This document shows, one piece after another, positions 6,831-16,500 of a DNA stretch of 64,000 nucleotides (positions within the stretch are counted from its first letter, which is position 1; each line of letters begins with the position of its first letter). The notes beneath the pieces were generated by a model, which was given only the letters and a program-made list of their open reading frames with translations, was not told the origin of the DNA and did not search any database. Both the position numbers and the translations under genes were made by a program. The DNA comes from Actinokineospora auranticolor (GTDB taxonomy: Bacteria > Actinomycetota > Actinomycetes > Mycobacteriales > Pseudonocardiaceae), in the NCBI RefSeq assembly GCF_002934265.1, contig NZ_PTIX01000006.1:248001-312000 (forward strand), given 5' to 3'.

Positions 6831-8900
6831 TCACTCGCCGATGCGGCAGCCGGACTTCCAGATCACCGCGACCGACGGCCGCGGCTGGGCGGTGCCGCCG
6901 TCGGGCCAGTGCGCCAGCGGGTTGTCCGCGCTCGCGCCGTCGAGCTCGCCCGGGTGCTGCACCGACACCAGGATGAAGTCGTCCTCGACGACCGGGCCGC
7001 AGGTCTCGGCGCCGACCGGCACGGTGAGGAACTGCTTGAGGTAACCGCGGTAGCGGCCGTCGACCGGCACGGCGAACAGGCCGTCGTTGGACCCGAGCGC
7101 GTTGCCGTCGGTGGCGATCCACAGGTTGCCGTAGCGGTCGAACGCCACGTTGTCCGGGCACGAGATCGGGCTGACCTGGGTCTTGTCGTACCCGCCGAAG
7201 TAGGTGTCCGGCGAGGTCGGGTCACCGCAGACCAGCAGCAGCCGCCAGGCGAAGGTGGTCGCGGTGTGGTCGCCGCGGTTCTCCTCCCACTCCAGGATGT
7301 GGCCGTGCTTGTTGCCGACGCGCGGGTTGATCTCCGTCGCGCCTTCCTTGCCCGCCTTGCCGCGGTCGGTGTTGTTGGTCAGCGCGGCGTAGATCCGGCC
7401 GTTGACCGGGTTCGGCTGCACGTCCTCGGGGCGGTCCATCTTGGTGGCGCCCACCTTGTCCGCGGCGAGGCGGGTGAAGACGTACACCTCCTCGGCGGTG
7501 AAGCCCTCGACGAAGGACTGGTCGCCGGAGACCAGCTTGACCCACTTGCCGGAGCCGTCGAACTGGCCGTCGGCCGGGAGCTTGCCGGTGCCGTCGATCT
7601 CCGCGACCGGGCTGTCGCCGGTGAACTGGGCGACGTAGAGGGTGCCCTCGGTCAGCAGCTTCTTGTTGTGCGCGCGGGCCGAGGGGCTGTTGCCCCGGCG
7701 GTAGCGCTCCTTGGAGACGAACTTGTAGACGTAGTCGAAGCGCTCGTCGTCACCCATGTAGCAGACGACGCGGCCGTCGCGGGCGACCTGGATGGTGGCG
7801 CCCTCGTGCTTGAACCGGCCCAGCGCGGTGTGCTTCACCGGCGCCGCGTTCGGCTCCAGCGGGTCGATCTCCACGACCCAGCCGTGCCGGTTGAACTCGT
7901 TCGGGTCCTTGGACAGGTCGAAGCGCGGGTCGAACCGCTCCCACTTGCGGACGCTCTCGCCCTTCGGCGTGCCGTAGCGGGCGATGCGCGGCACGGCCAC
8001 CGGGTCGGTGACCTTCTCGCCGCCGCCGAAGTAGCCGTTGAAGTTCTCCTCGCCGGAGAGGATGGTGCCCCACGGGGTCACGCCACCGGCGCAGTTGCCG
8101 AACGTGCCGAAGACCTTGCGGCCGGTCGGGTCGGCGTTGGTGCGCAGGAACTGGCTGCCCGCGGCCGGGCCGACCACCTGGAACGGCGTGGTGACGGTGA
8201 TCCGGCGGTTGTACTTGCGGTCGATCCGGGGGACCAGCTTGCCGGTGCGGCGCTCGCGGTCGACGCGGACCACGGAGAAGCCGTGCCCGGCCCAGCCGAT
8301 CTTGACCTGCTCCTCGGTGGGGTTGGCCGCGCTGTAGCCCTTGAACATGAACGACTCGGTCGTGTACTCGTGGTTCGAGCCCATGAGGTACGAGTCGTGG
8401 TCCAGCGGGACCAGGCCGCAGAAGTCGTTGTTGTAGCCGAACTGCTTGGCCTGCGCCGCGGCGGTCTGCTTGTCGAAGTCGAACGCGGGGGCACCCGGCA
8501 GCACCGCGTCGCCCCAGCGGATCACGACGGCGTTGTTGTAGCCGGCCGGGGTGACGATCCGGTCCTCGCGGTTGGGCGCGACGGCGTCGAAGTCCAAGCC
8601 CTTCGGCCCCTTCGGGCGACCGTGGCCGCCGTGGCCGCCGTGGTCCGGGTGCGCGGCCGCGGTACCCGCGGTGCCCGCGACACCGGCACCGGCGACGGCG
8701 AGCACCGCGCCCGCCTTGAGCATGCCGCGCCTGCTCACGATCGAGCGGACGACGTCACCGAAGTAGGCGTTGTCCGAGGTGTTGGGCGCCTCGTGCGCGC
8801 ACGCGTTCGAGCAGCGGTACTGGCAGGTCACGGCGGACCTGCCGAGCGGGTGGTTCGGCGGCAACAGCGGCAGCGAGATCCGGCCGTCGGTGGTGGACAC
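6831..8900 (-). CDS. phoX: PhoX-family alkaline phosphatase (DUF839), Tat-exported
   Basis: This 689-residue protein of the PhoX/DUF839 family is a secreted calcium- and iron-dependent phosphomonoesterase. The N-terminal CSNACAHEAPNTSDNAYFGD is typical of the family and precedes a twin-arginine signal (SRRGMLKAGAVLAVAGAG) ending in AAAHP and a His/Gly linker. Later motifs include GSNHEYTTESFM, CAGGVTPWGTILSGEENFN, ATIQVARDGRVVCYMGDD, MDRPEDVQPNP and SCPDNVAFDRYGNLWIATDG. The GTG at 8900 was chosen over the longer open frame because GGAGG (8905-8909) precedes it. A candidate PHO box lies 77 bp upstream. Confidence 0.92.
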   Translation of the reverse strand: MSTTDGRISLPLLPPNHPLGRSAVTCQYRCSNACAHEAPNTSDNAYFGDVVRSIVSRRGMLKAGAVLAVAGAGVAGTAGTAAAHPDHGGHGGHGRPKGPKGLDFDAVAPNREDRIVTPAGYNNAVVIRWGDAVLPGAPAFDFDKQTAAAQAKQFGYNNDFCGLVPLDHDSYLMGSNHEYTTESFMFKGYSAANPTEEQVKIGWAGHGFSVVRVDRERRTGKLVPRIDRKYNRRITVTTPFQVVGPAAGSQFLRTNADPTGRKVFGTFGNCAGGVTPWGTILSGEENFNGYFGGGEKVTDPVAVPRIARYGTPKGESVRKWERFDPRFDLSKDPNEFNRHGWVVEIDPLEPNAAPVKHTALGRFKHEGATIQVARDGRVVCYMGDDERFDYVYKFVSKERYRRGNSPSARAHNKKLLTEGTLYVAQFTGDSPVAEIDGTGKLPADGQFDGSGKWVKLVSGDQSFVEGFTAEEVYVFTRLAADKVGATKMDRPEDVQPNPVNGRIYAALTNNTDRGKAGKEGATEINPRVGNKHGHILEWEENRGDHTATTFAWRLLLVCGDPTSPDTYFGGYDKTQVSPISCPDNVAFDRYGNLWIATDGNALGSNDGLFAVPVDGRYRGYLKQFLTVPVGAETCGPVVEDDFILVSVQHPGELDGASADNPLAHWPDGGTAQPRPSVAVIWKSGCRIGE

Positions 8901-8976
8901 GGAGCCTCCGGTATCGGACAGCGTGGTCAGTGGGAACGGCGTGACCGTAGGAGCCCGAAACCAGTGAAAGCGGACA

Positions 8977-8998
8977 ACAGGGTTAACAACGACTGAAC
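8977..8998 (-). promoter_or_regulatory. Candidate PHO box upstream of phoX
   Basis: On the minus strand, two adjacent 11-nt units read GTTCAGTCGTT and GTTAACCCTGT. Tandem 11-nt repeats beginning GTTCA/GTTAA are the pattern of PhoP sites in Streptomyces. The position upstream of a phosphatase supports phosphate control, but neither unit fits the consensus perfectly. Confidence 0.5.
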
Positions 8999-9057
8999 TC
9001 CTCCGGGTACGCCCAGGTCCTCGCGCTGCGCGACCGCGCCGTGACGGCCGGACATGC

Positions 9058-9093
9058 CGGTGGCCGCCATCCCAACCCGGATGGCGGCCACCG
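9058..9093 (-). terminator. Hairpin terminator after ino1
   Basis: This is a perfect 15-bp stem (9058-9072 with 9079-9093) and a 6-nt loop, 32 bp downstream of the ino1 stop on the minus strand. Confidence 0.75.
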
Positions 9094-9124
9094 AACGGCG
9101 TATTACCCGAAAACCACTGCCCGA

Positions 9125-10216
9125 CTAGCGCTCCACGTCGCCGCGGATGAACGCCTCGACGGCCTCGTACGCGTCGTCGTCGGAGTACTGCTCCGGCGGG
9201 GACTTCATGAAGTAGCTCGACGCCGACAGGATCGGCCCGCCGATGCCCCGGTCCAGGGCGATCTTCGCCGCGCGCACCGCGTCGATGATCACGCCCGCGG
9301 AGTTGGGCGAGTCCCAGACCTCGAGCTTGTACTCCAGGTTGAGCGGGGTGTCGCCGAACGAGCGGCCCTCGAGCCGCACGTAGGCCCACTTGCGGTCGTC
9401 GAGCCACGGCACGTGGTCCGACGGGCCGATGTGCACGTCCGCCTTGGCCATCTCGTGCGGGATCTGCGAGGTGACCGACTGCGTCTTGGAGATCTTCTTG
9501 GACTGGAGCCGCTTGCGCTCCAGCATGTTCATGAAGTCCATGTTGCCGCCGAAGTTGAGCTGGTACGTGCGCTGCAACTCGACGCCGCGGTCCTCGAACA
9601 GCTTCGCCATGACCCGGTGCGTGATGGTGGCGCCGACCTGCGACTTGATGTCGTCGCCGACGATCGGCACGCCTGCCTCGGTGAACTTCGCCGCCCACTC
9701 CGGGTCGGAGGCGATGAACACGGGCAGCGCGTTGACGAACGCCACGCCCGCGTCGATCGCGCACTGCGCGTAGAAGCGGTCCGCCTCCTCCGAGCCGACC
9801 GGCAGGTACGAGACCAGCACGTCGACCTCGGCCTCGCGCAGCGCCGCGACGACGTCGACCGGCTCCTCGTCGGACTCGCTGATGATCTCGCGGTAGAACT
9901 CGCCGAGACCGTCGTAGGTGTGGCCACGGCCGACGGTGACGCCCAGCGGCGGCACGTCGCAGATCTTGATCGTGTTGTTCTCGCTGGCCACGATCGCCTC
10001 GGACAGGTCGCGACCGACCTTCTTCGCGTCGACGTCGAACGCGGCCACGAACTCGATGTCGCGCACGTGGTAGTCGCCGAACTGGACGTGCATCAGCCCC
10101 GGCACCCGCGTGGTCGGGTCGGCGTCGCGGTAGTAGTGCACGCCTTGCACCAGCGACGCCGCGCAGTTGCCGACGCCGACGATGGCCACCCGAACAGAGT
10201 GGCGGTTCTCGCCCAT
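9125..10216 (-). CDS. ino1: Myo-inositol-1-phosphate synthase
   Basis: Ino1 converts glucose 6-phosphate to inositol 1-phosphate (NAD-dependent), the first step toward mycothiol and phosphatidylinositol in actinobacteria. The dinucleotide loop is [13 protein letters not shown], and the family blocks [46 protein letters not shown] and [18 protein letters not shown] are all present. The length of 363 residues matches the actinobacterial form (M. tuberculosis Rv0046c). A PadR regulator lies 82 bp upstream on the same strand, as in mycobacteria. Confidence 0.97.
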   Translation of the reverse strand: MGENRHSVRVAIVGVGNCAASLVQGVHYYRDADPTTRVPGLMHVQFGDYHVRDIEFVAAFDVDAKKVGRDLSEAIVASENNTIKICDVPPLGVTVGRGHTYDGLGEFYREIISESDEEPVDVVAALREAEVDVLVSYLPVGSEEADRFYAQCAIDAGVAFVNALPVFIASDPEWAAKFTEAGVPIVGDDIKSQVGATITHRVMAKLFEDRGVELQRTYQLNFGGNMDFMNMLERKRLQSKKISKTQSVTSQIPHEMAKADVHIGPSDHVPWLDDRKWAYVRLEGRSFGDTPLNLEYKLEVWDSPNSAGVIIDAVRAAKIALDRGIGGPILSASSYFMKSPPEQYSDDDAYEAVEAFIRGDVER

Positions 10217-10298
10217 GCCGGTTCTCCTTCTCGTTTCTCCATCCCCGTTCCGGGACGGGGTACAGGCGCGTCGCCTGCGTGCTGGCGGTCTTTGGCCG

Positions 10299-10850
10299 TC
10301 AATCGGTGGGGTCGGGCTGCTCGCTCTGCTCGTGGGCGATCAGCTCGTTGAGCCAGCGCACCTCGCGCTCGCTGGTCTCCAGGCCCAGGCGGTGCAGCTC
10401 CCGGGTGTAGCGGTCGATCTGCTCACCGGCGCGGGTCATCGCCGAGCGCAGGCCCTCCCGGCGCTCCTCGACCCGGCGCCGCCGCCCTTCCAGGATGCGC
10501 ATCCTGACCTCGGCGGGGGTGCGGGAGAAGAAGGCCAGGTGGACGCCGAAACCCTCGTCGTCCCAGGTCTGCGGACCGGCGTCGGCGAGCAGGGTGGCGA
10601 AGTGCTCCTTGCCCTCCGCGGTGAGCTTGTACACCCGCTTGCCGCGCTTGCCCCACGACCGGGTCTCCGCGTCCGGGGTCTCCTCGACGATCCACCCGGA
10701 CCGCAGCAGCCGCCGCAGCGTGGGGTAGAGCGAGCCGTAGGAGAACGTCCGCAGGGTCCCGAGCAGGTCGTGCAGGCGCTTGCGCAGCTCGTAGCCGTGC
10801 ATCGGGGCCTCGTGGAGCAGCCCGAGGATCGCGAACTCGAGCACGGGCAC
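10299..10850 (-). CDS. PadR-family transcriptional regulator
   Basis: This is a PadR regulator of 183 residues with an N-terminal winged helix ([20 protein letters not shown], then [14 protein letters not shown]) and a helical C-terminal dimerisation domain. The GTG start follows a GAGGGGG-type site. It is the counterpart of Rv0047c, also directly upstream of ino1, so control of ino1 and of itself is likely. A small palindrome lies at 10898-10910 in its promoter region. Confidence 0.92.
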   Translation of the reverse strand: MPVLEFAILGLLHEAPMHGYELRKRLHDLLGTLRTFSYGSLYPTLRRLLRSGWIVEETPDAETRSWGKRGKRVYKLTAEGKEHFATLLADAGPQTWDDEGFGVHLAFFSRTPAEVRMRILEGRRRRVEERREGLRSAMTRAGEQIDRYTRELHRLGLETSEREVRWLNELIAHEQSEQPDPTD

Positions 10851-10897
10851 ACCCCCTCAACTTCGGGCACGCTGTGAGCTGACCTACTGGACGCTTA

Positions 10898-10910
10898 TAT
10901 CGTGCCGATA
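10898..10910. promoter_or_regulatory. Candidate PadR operator
   Basis: TATCG-TGC-CGATA is a perfect inverted repeat, AT-richer than its surroundings and 48 bp upstream of the padR start. PadR proteins usually repress themselves through such sites. Confidence 0.4.
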
Positions 10911-11100
10911 CATCGCAAGGGTGGCCAAGCCGAGATCGTGTGTCAATCACCACGTGAACCGGCCGACCGGCGCCGACGCCCGCCCAGGACCGGATCCGCC
11001 CCGGTCAGCGGGCACGCAGGTCACGAATGGGATCGATCAGGCATGTCGGCGGCCGGAATCGGCTCGCCCCCGTGGTAACGCCGCCGCGTAGGCTGTCGGC

Positions 11101-11505
11101 GTGCGAACGCAGCGGCAGGTGGTCGACTACGCGTTGCAGCGCCGGTCGCTGCTCGCCGAGGTCTACTCGGGTCGGGTCGGCACCAGCGAGGTGTGCGACG
11201 CCAACCCCTACCTGCTGCGCGCCGCGAAGTTCCACGGCAAGCCGACGGACGTCACCTGCCCGGTGTGCCGCAAGGAGCACCTCACCCAGGTCAGCTGGGT
11301 CTACGGCGACGAGCTCAAGCACGCCTCCGGCTCGGCCCGCGCCGAGGAGGAGCTGGCCAAGATGGCGACGGTGTTCGAGGAGTTCACCGTCTACACCGTC
11401 GAGGTCTGCCGGACATGTTCGTGGAACCACCTGGTGCAGTCATACGTCCTGGGGACCGGGGGCGTTCGCACGCCCAAAACCCGCAGGAGAACGGCAGCCG
11501 AGTGA
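11101..11505 (+). CDS. DUF5318 family protein
   Basis: This small soluble protein of 134 residues has two CxxC pairs, TCPVCRKEHL and EVCRTCSWNHL, that probably bind zinc. It starts with RTQRQVVDYALQRRSLLAEVYSGR. It corresponds to Rv0049 of M. tuberculosis, which also lies directly upstream of the penicillin-binding protein gene. The function is unknown. The conserved pairing suggests a link with cell wall synthesis, which is inference. Confidence 0.82.
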   Translation: MRTQRQVVDYALQRRSLLAEVYSGRVGTSEVCDANPYLLRAAKFHGKPTDVTCPVCRKEHLTQVSWVYGDELKHASGSARAEEELAKMATVFEEFTVYTVEVCRTCSWNHLVQSYVLGTGGVRTPKTRRRTAAE

Positions 11506-11605
11506 CGTGCAAGGTGACCACGGTCCCCTCGCGGTCGCACCACCCTGCCGCGCGTGACCACGGAACGGCGCCCTGGACCGGCGCGTCGGCCTGGGAGGCT
11601 CTTTC

Positions 11606-14476
11606 GTGAACGACCACAGTGACCATCGGCGACGCCCCGAGCCGGAGTGGCCCTCGGGCGACGACCCGGACACCGGGCGCGCGTCCGGCTCGGACGGCAA
11701 GCCCAAGGACCCGGCGGCGGGCGGCAAGGCCGACCAGCCGAAGGAGGAGAGCACCGGGTTCTGGAGCCCGCTGTGGGAGGACGACGGCGACGGTGACGCG
11801 CCCGGCCCCGGCCCGGCGCGCGGCGACGCGCCCCGCCAGCCCGGCCCCGGCCCGCGCGGCCCCCAGGCGGGACCGGCCAACGGCCGCGGCCCCGGCGGGC
11901 CGAACCGCCCCGCGGGTCCGCCCCAGGGTGGCCCCGGCAAGCCGAACGGCGCCCCGCCGCGGCCCGGCGCACCGGCACCCGGCCCGGGTGGCCCTGGTGG
12001 TCGCGGGCCGAACGGGCCCGGTGGCCCCGGTGGCCCGAGCGCGCCGACCTCGGTGATGGGCGCCCCCGGCAGGCCGGGTGGCCCGAACGGGCCCGGCGGC
12101 CCGCGGCCCACCGACGCGACCATGGCCATCACCCCGCCCGGCGCGGCCGACCGGACCGTGGCGATCCCGCCCGCCAAGCCGGACCCCGGCGCGGCGCAGA
12201 CCGTCTTCATCCCCAAGGGGCACGGGCAGACCCGGCCCTCCGAGCCGCAGCTGCTCACCCATCGCGAGCCCGAGCCAGACCTCGACGACTACGACGACGA
12301 GAAACCGGACGTGGACACCGCCCAGCCCAGCGAGGAAGAGCTGCGCAAGCGGCGCCGCAAGAAGATCTGGCGCCGCGTCCGCCGCACGCTCTACGTCGCG
12401 GCGGGTCTGATGATCGTCGGCCCGATCGTGGCCTTCTTCATCACCTACCAGCTCGTCGACGTCGACAACCCGAACGACGTGGCCCGCGACCAGGACAAGG
12501 TCGTCACGCTGCTCTACGCCAACGGCGACGAGATGGCCAAGATCGCCAAGCCCGAGGCGAACCGGGTGATGCTCAAGCCGGGCGAGATCCCGAAGACGGT
12601 CCTGCACGCGGTGTACGCCGCCGAAGACTCCACCTTCGAGACCAACGCGGGCTTCGACATCACCGGCATCATGCGCGCGGTCTGGAACAACGCGACCGGC
12701 GGCAAGGGCGGTGGCTCGACCATCACCCAGCAGTACATCAAGACCGCGAGCGGTGACGACGACCCGACGCTGACCCGGAAGTGGGTCGAGGTCGTCAAGG
12801 CGTACAAGATGAACGAGACCTACTCCAAGGACGAGATCATCACCGCCTACCTCAACACGATCTACTTCGGTCGCGGGGCGTGGGGCATCGCGTCGGCGGC
12901 GAAGATGTACTACGGCGTCACCGACCTCAACCAGCTCACCAAGTCGCAGGCCGCGCTGCTCGGCGGCATGATCCAGAGCCCGTCGCGGTACAAGGACACG
13001 ACCTACCAGCACTCGCGCTGGGACTTCGTGACCAAGCAGATGGTGCAGAACGGCTGGATGACCGAGGCCGAGCTGCGGGAAGCCGCCTTCCCGGAGCTGG
13101 TGCCGATGGAGCAGAACAAGGCGGTCTCGCTGACCGGCCCGCGGGCCCGCATCCCGTTCCTCATCGAGGACGAGCTGGCGAGCCTCGGCTACTCCATGGA
13201 CAAGGTCAAGAAGAACGGCTACAAGATCACCACGACGATCGACCCGCGCGCGCAGCAGCTCGCCGAGGACGCGGTCAACGACGTGATGAAGAACCAGCCG
13301 AAGAACCTGATGCCCGGAATGGTCGCGGTCGACCCGAAGACCGGCGGCGTGCTGGCCTACTACGGCGGCGCCGATCCCAACGGCCTGGACTGGGCGGGGA
13401 CCGAGCAGGAACCGGGGTCGTCGTTCAAGCCGTTCGACCTGGTCGGGCTGCTGCACAAGAACCAGGGCCTGGGCAAGCTCTACGACAGCTCGCCCTACAA
13501 GGTTCCGGGCATCGACCGCACCATCACCAACGCCTCCACCCCCAAGTGCGAGGAGTGCACGGTGGCGGAGGCGATGAAGCAGTCGCTGAACAGCGTCTTC
13601 ACCAAGATGGTCGTCGAGGACGTCGGTCCGGCGAACGTGGCCAAGGCCGCCCGGGAAGCGGGCATCACCTCGGAGAAGATCGAGGAGACGAGCTTCAACA
13701 TCGCCATCGGCGGTGGCAACACCCGGGTCAGCACGCTGGAGATGGCCAGCGCGTACGCCACCTTCGCCTCGGGCGGCATGCGCAGACCGCCGCACATGAT
13801 CGCCAAGATCGAGTACCCGAACGGCGGCACCGCCTGGGAGGCGAGCGGCGAGGCGAAGTACGCCGAGGTCCAGGCGTTCGACCCGGACGACGCCGAGCAG
13901 AACCAGAAGATCGCCCGCAACGTCACCGAGGCGCTGCTGCCGATCCCGCAGTCGTCGGGCATCCCGTGCGCCAAGGAGCGGCTGTGCGCGGGCAAGACCG
14001 GTACGCACCAGTGGACCGACCCGAAGAACCCGGGCAAGAAGTCCAACGACAACGCCAAGGCGTGGATGGTCGGGTACACCCCGCAGGTCTCCACCGCGGT
14101 CTCGCTGAGCGCGCTCGACGGCGCACCCGTGCGCAACGACAAGGACAAGCCGATCTACGGCGCGGGCGTGCCGGGGCAGATCTGGCAGAAGTTCATGAAC
14201 AACTACCTGGGCAACTCGCCGAAGGAGAACTTCGGCAGGTTCGTGGCGATCGGCGAACCCGACCGGAGTTCGATCTCGACGTCGGCCAAGCCGTCGTCGA
14301 CGGCGAACTCGCAGCCGCCGGTGACCACCACCGAGCAGCCGACCACGGCGGCCCCGACGACCACCACCCCGACCGGAGGTGAGGAGACGACGACCACGAC
14401 CACGACGAGTCGTACGCGTCCCACCAAACCGGGTGGACCGACCGAAACGGAGATACCCCTACCGGGGAACAACTAG
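11606..14476 (+). CDS. ponA: Bifunctional class A penicillin-binding protein (PonA-like)
   Basis: This peptidoglycan glycosyltransferase/transpeptidase has 956 residues. Residues 1 to about 250 are cytoplasmic, very Pro/Gly-rich and disordered. One membrane anchor lies at about 262-284. The GT51 domain has its catalytic Glu at E340 (AAEDSTF) and the motif GGSTITQQYIKT. The transpeptidase motifs are S605-S-F-K608, S660-L-N662 and K797-T-G799. A Thr/Pro-rich tail ends the protein. The GTG start has GGGAGG 7 bp upstream. It is the orthologue of PonA1 (Rv0050) by position and domains. A strong terminator follows. Confidence 0.96.
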   Translation: MNDHSDHRRRPEPEWPSGDDPDTGRASGSDGKPKDPAAGGKADQPKEESTGFWSPLWEDDGDGDAPGPGPARGDAPRQPGPGPRGPQAGPANGRGPGGPNRPAGPPQGGPGKPNGAPPRPGAPAPGPGGPGGRGPNGPGGPGGPSAPTSVMGAPGRPGGPNGPGGPRPTDATMAITPPGAADRTVAIPPAKPDPGAAQTVFIPKGHGQTRPSEPQLLTHREPEPDLDDYDDEKPDVDTAQPSEEELRKRRRKKIWRRVRRTLYVAAGLMIVGPIVAFFITYQLVDVDNPNDVARDQDKVVTLLYANGDEMAKIAKPEANRVMLKPGEIPKTVLHAVYAAEDSTFETNAGFDITGIMRAVWNNATGGKGGGSTITQQYIKTASGDDDPTLTRKWVEVVKAYKMNETYSKDEIITAYLNTIYFGRGAWGIASAAKMYYGVTDLNQLTKSQAALLGGMIQSPSRYKDTTYQHSRWDFVTKQMVQNGWMTEAELREAAFPELVPMEQNKAVSLTGPRARIPFLIEDELASLGYSMDKVKKNGYKITTTIDPRAQQLAEDAVNDVMKNQPKNLMPGMVAVDPKTGGVLAYYGGADPNGLDWAGTEQEPGSSFKPFDLVGLLHKNQGLGKLYDSSPYKVPGIDRTITNASTPKCEECTVAEAMKQSLNSVFTKMVVEDVGPANVAKAAREAGITSEKIEETSFNIAIGGGNTRVSTLEMASAYATFASGGMRRPPHMIAKIEYPNGGTAWEASGEAKYAEVQAFDPDDAEQNQKIARNVTEALLPIPQSSGIPCAKERLCAGKTGTHQWTDPKNPGKKSNDNAKAWMVGYTPQVSTAVSLSALDGAPVRNDKDKPIYGAGVPGQIWQKFMNNYLGNSPKENFGRFVAIGEPDRSSISTSAKPSSTANSQPPVTTTEQPTTAAPTTTTPTGGEETTTTTTTSRTRPTKPGGPTETEIPLPGNN

Positions 14477-14488
14477 CTGATCAAGCCA

Positions 14489-14528
14489 CCGAGAGGGTCG
14501 GGAACCCCGTGGTTCCCGACCCTCTCGG
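14489..14528 (+). terminator. Rho-independent terminator after ponA
   Basis: This is a perfect 18-bp stem with loop CCGT (arms 14489-14506 and 14511-14528), 12 bp after the stop. Only a weak T-rich tail (GTATTTG) follows. Confidence 0.8.
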
Positions 14529-14582
14529 GTATTTGCCCTCGGGCCTACCCCATTCGCACATCGCAGGCCGTAGCATCGCCGC

Positions 14583-16289
14583 GTGCCAGGCGATCCAGGT
14601 CAGCCCGATGAGGTCGTGACCCCACGACCCGACGAGGTCGAGTCCCCAGCGGGGGCCGCGCGCGCACCCGAGGCGCCCGGCGACACCGGGCCGGGGACGC
14701 GCGAGAGCGCTTCACCGTCCGGGGTCAGCGACACCGACTCCCTCGACCCGGACGAGCGCGTCCGCCCGTCGTGGTCGGAGTCGCTCGCCCGCAACGCCAC
14801 GCGACCGCTGGGCGGTCCGCTCGGCGAGCACGCCGTGGTGGGCAGGCACTGGTTCTGGACGCCGCTGCGCGTCGGGCTGCTGCTGGCGCTGCTGGCGCTG
14901 GTGGTGAGCTGGTTCGGCAAGTCGGCCTGCGTGCAGCAGTACGACACCGGGGACAAGCTCGCCCTGGACTGGCGCTCCAGCAGGCCGTACGTGGCGATGT
15001 GCTACTCGGACATCGTCCCGCTCTACACCGCGGAGCGGCTGGACAAGCCGGAGACCTTCCCGTACGAGACGTCCTGGGTGGACGACGAGGGGAAGCCGAC
15101 CGCGCACACCCGGTACATGGAGTACCCGGTGGTGACCGGCATGTTCCAGTGGGTCAACGCGAAGATCACCGCGGGGTGGGTGACCAAGTCCGAGGAGGGC
15201 TGGCTGCCGACCGCGCTGCCGGTGGTCATCTACTTCTCCATCTCCGCGTTCTGGCTCGCCCTGGCCTGGCTGGTCACCGTGTGGTGCACCGGCCGCACGG
15301 CCCGACATCGACCGTGGGACGCGGCGTTCATCGCGCTGTCACCGCTGGTGCTGGTGCACGCCTTCACCAACTTCGACACCCTGGCCACGGCCTGCGCGGC
15401 CGGTGCGCTGCTGGCGTGGTCGCGGAAGAAACCGGTGCTCGCGGGTGTGCTGCTGGGGTTGGGCATAGCCACGAAGCTCTACCCGCTGTTCCTGCTGGGG
15501 CCGCTGTTGATCCTCTGCCTGCGCACGGGCCGGATGAAGGCCTGGTGGCAGGCGACCGCGGGTGCCGTCGTCACCTGGCTGGCGTGCAACCTGTGGCTGA
15601 TCCTGCTCTACCCCGAAGGCTGGGCGGAGTTCTTCCGGCTCAACTCGGAGCGCGGCGCGGACCCGGACTCGCTCTACAACGTGGTCATGAAGTTCACCGG
15701 CTGGGAGGGCTTCGACGGGCCGCTGCCGTGGGGCGAGTCCCCGCAGTGGCTGAACCTGGTCAGCGCCGCGTTGTTCGTGGTGCTGTGCGCGGGCATCGCC
15801 TACATCGGACTCCAGGCGGTGAACCGGCCGCGGCTGGCGCAGCTGTCGTTCCTGGTGGTCTCGGCGTTCCTGCTGACCAACAAGGTGTGGAGCCCGCAGT
15901 ACTCGCTGTGGCTGGTGCCGCTGGCGGTGCTGGCGCTGCCGCGCTGGAAGCTGCTGCTGGCCTGGATGACCATCGACGCCCTGGTCTGGGCGCCGCGGAT
16001 GATGTACTACCTCGGCGAGAACAACAAGGGCCTGCCGGAGGAGTGGTTCCTCGGCATGGTCGTGCTCCGCGACCTCGCGGTCATCGGGTTGTGCGTGCTG
16101 GTCATCTACGAGATCTACCACCCGGCGCTGGACCGGGCGCGCCGCAGGGTCGACGAGGACCCGGGCGGTGGCGTGTTCGAGGACGCCCCGGACAAGTTCG
16201 TCATCGGCGGGCGCAAACCGCGCTCGGGCACGGTTTCCGATCACGACGACGTGCCGGGTGAGCCGGTCCCGGCGCCGGTCGGGACGTAG
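14583..16289 (+). CDS. GT87/DUF2029 membrane glycosyltransferase
   Basis: This polytopic membrane protein of 568 residues has about ten hydrophobic segments after a charged cytoplasmic N-terminus of roughly 95 residues. The stretches YVAMCYSDIVPLY, MEYPVVTGMF, LGIATKLYPLFLLGPLL and SPQYSLWLVPLA are those of GT-C polyprenyl-phosphate-dependent mannosyltransferase-like proteins (GT87). It corresponds to Rv0051, next to ponA1. The gene at 17432 is a clear paralogue. The actual sugar donor and glycan are unknown. Confidence 0.85.
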   Translation: MPGDPGQPDEVVTPRPDEVESPAGAARAPEAPGDTGPGTRESASPSGVSDTDSLDPDERVRPSWSESLARNATRPLGGPLGEHAVVGRHWFWTPLRVGLLLALLALVVSWFGKSACVQQYDTGDKLALDWRSSRPYVAMCYSDIVPLYTAERLDKPETFPYETSWVDDEGKPTAHTRYMEYPVVTGMFQWVNAKITAGWVTKSEEGWLPTALPVVIYFSISAFWLALAWLVTVWCTGRTARHRPWDAAFIALSPLVLVHAFTNFDTLATACAAGALLAWSRKKPVLAGVLLGLGIATKLYPLFLLGPLLILCLRTGRMKAWWQATAGAVVTWLACNLWLILLYPEGWAEFFRLNSERGADPDSLYNVVMKFTGWEGFDGPLPWGESPQWLNLVSAALFVVLCAGIAYIGLQAVNRPRLAQLSFLVVSAFLLTNKVWSPQYSLWLVPLAVLALPRWKLLLAWMTIDALVWAPRMMYYLGENNKGLPEEWFLGMVVLRDLAVIGLCVLVIYEIYHPALDRARRRVDEDPGGGVFEDAPDKFVIGGRKPRSGTVSDHDDVPGEPVPAPVGT

Positions 16290-16304
16290 CGGGAACGAGG
16301 TCTT

Positions 16305-16345
16305 CGAACGGGAGTGGCTCCGCGTGACGGAGCCGCTCCCGTTCG
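16305..16345 (+). terminator. Rho-independent terminator after GT87 gene
   Basis: This is an 18-bp stem with one G-T pair and a 5-nt loop (arms 16305-16322 and 16328-16345), followed by TTTATG. It lies 15 bp after the stop codon. Confidence 0.8.
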
Positions 16346-16500
16346 TTTATGTGGCGCAGTGGTGGCGGTCGCGCTCTCGACGCCGGGGCGCGCGGTGACC
16401 GAAGATGAACCCGAGCCGTTTTCACGGCGTGAAATCCGCTGTTCGCACCGTCCATCCCGGTGAAACACTGGCGGCAGTGATGGGATGATCGGAGGAACTG

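Noticed and set aside
6831-9764. 977-aa minus-strand open frame covering phoX and running into ino1
   Set aside because: Only the part from the GTG at 8900 has family similarity and a ribosome-binding site; the upstream part is an out-of-frame shadow of ino1.
14200-14475. Minus-strand Val-rich frame at the end of ponA
   Set aside because: It is the antisense of the Thr/Pro-rich tail of the penicillin-binding protein and is a composition artefact.
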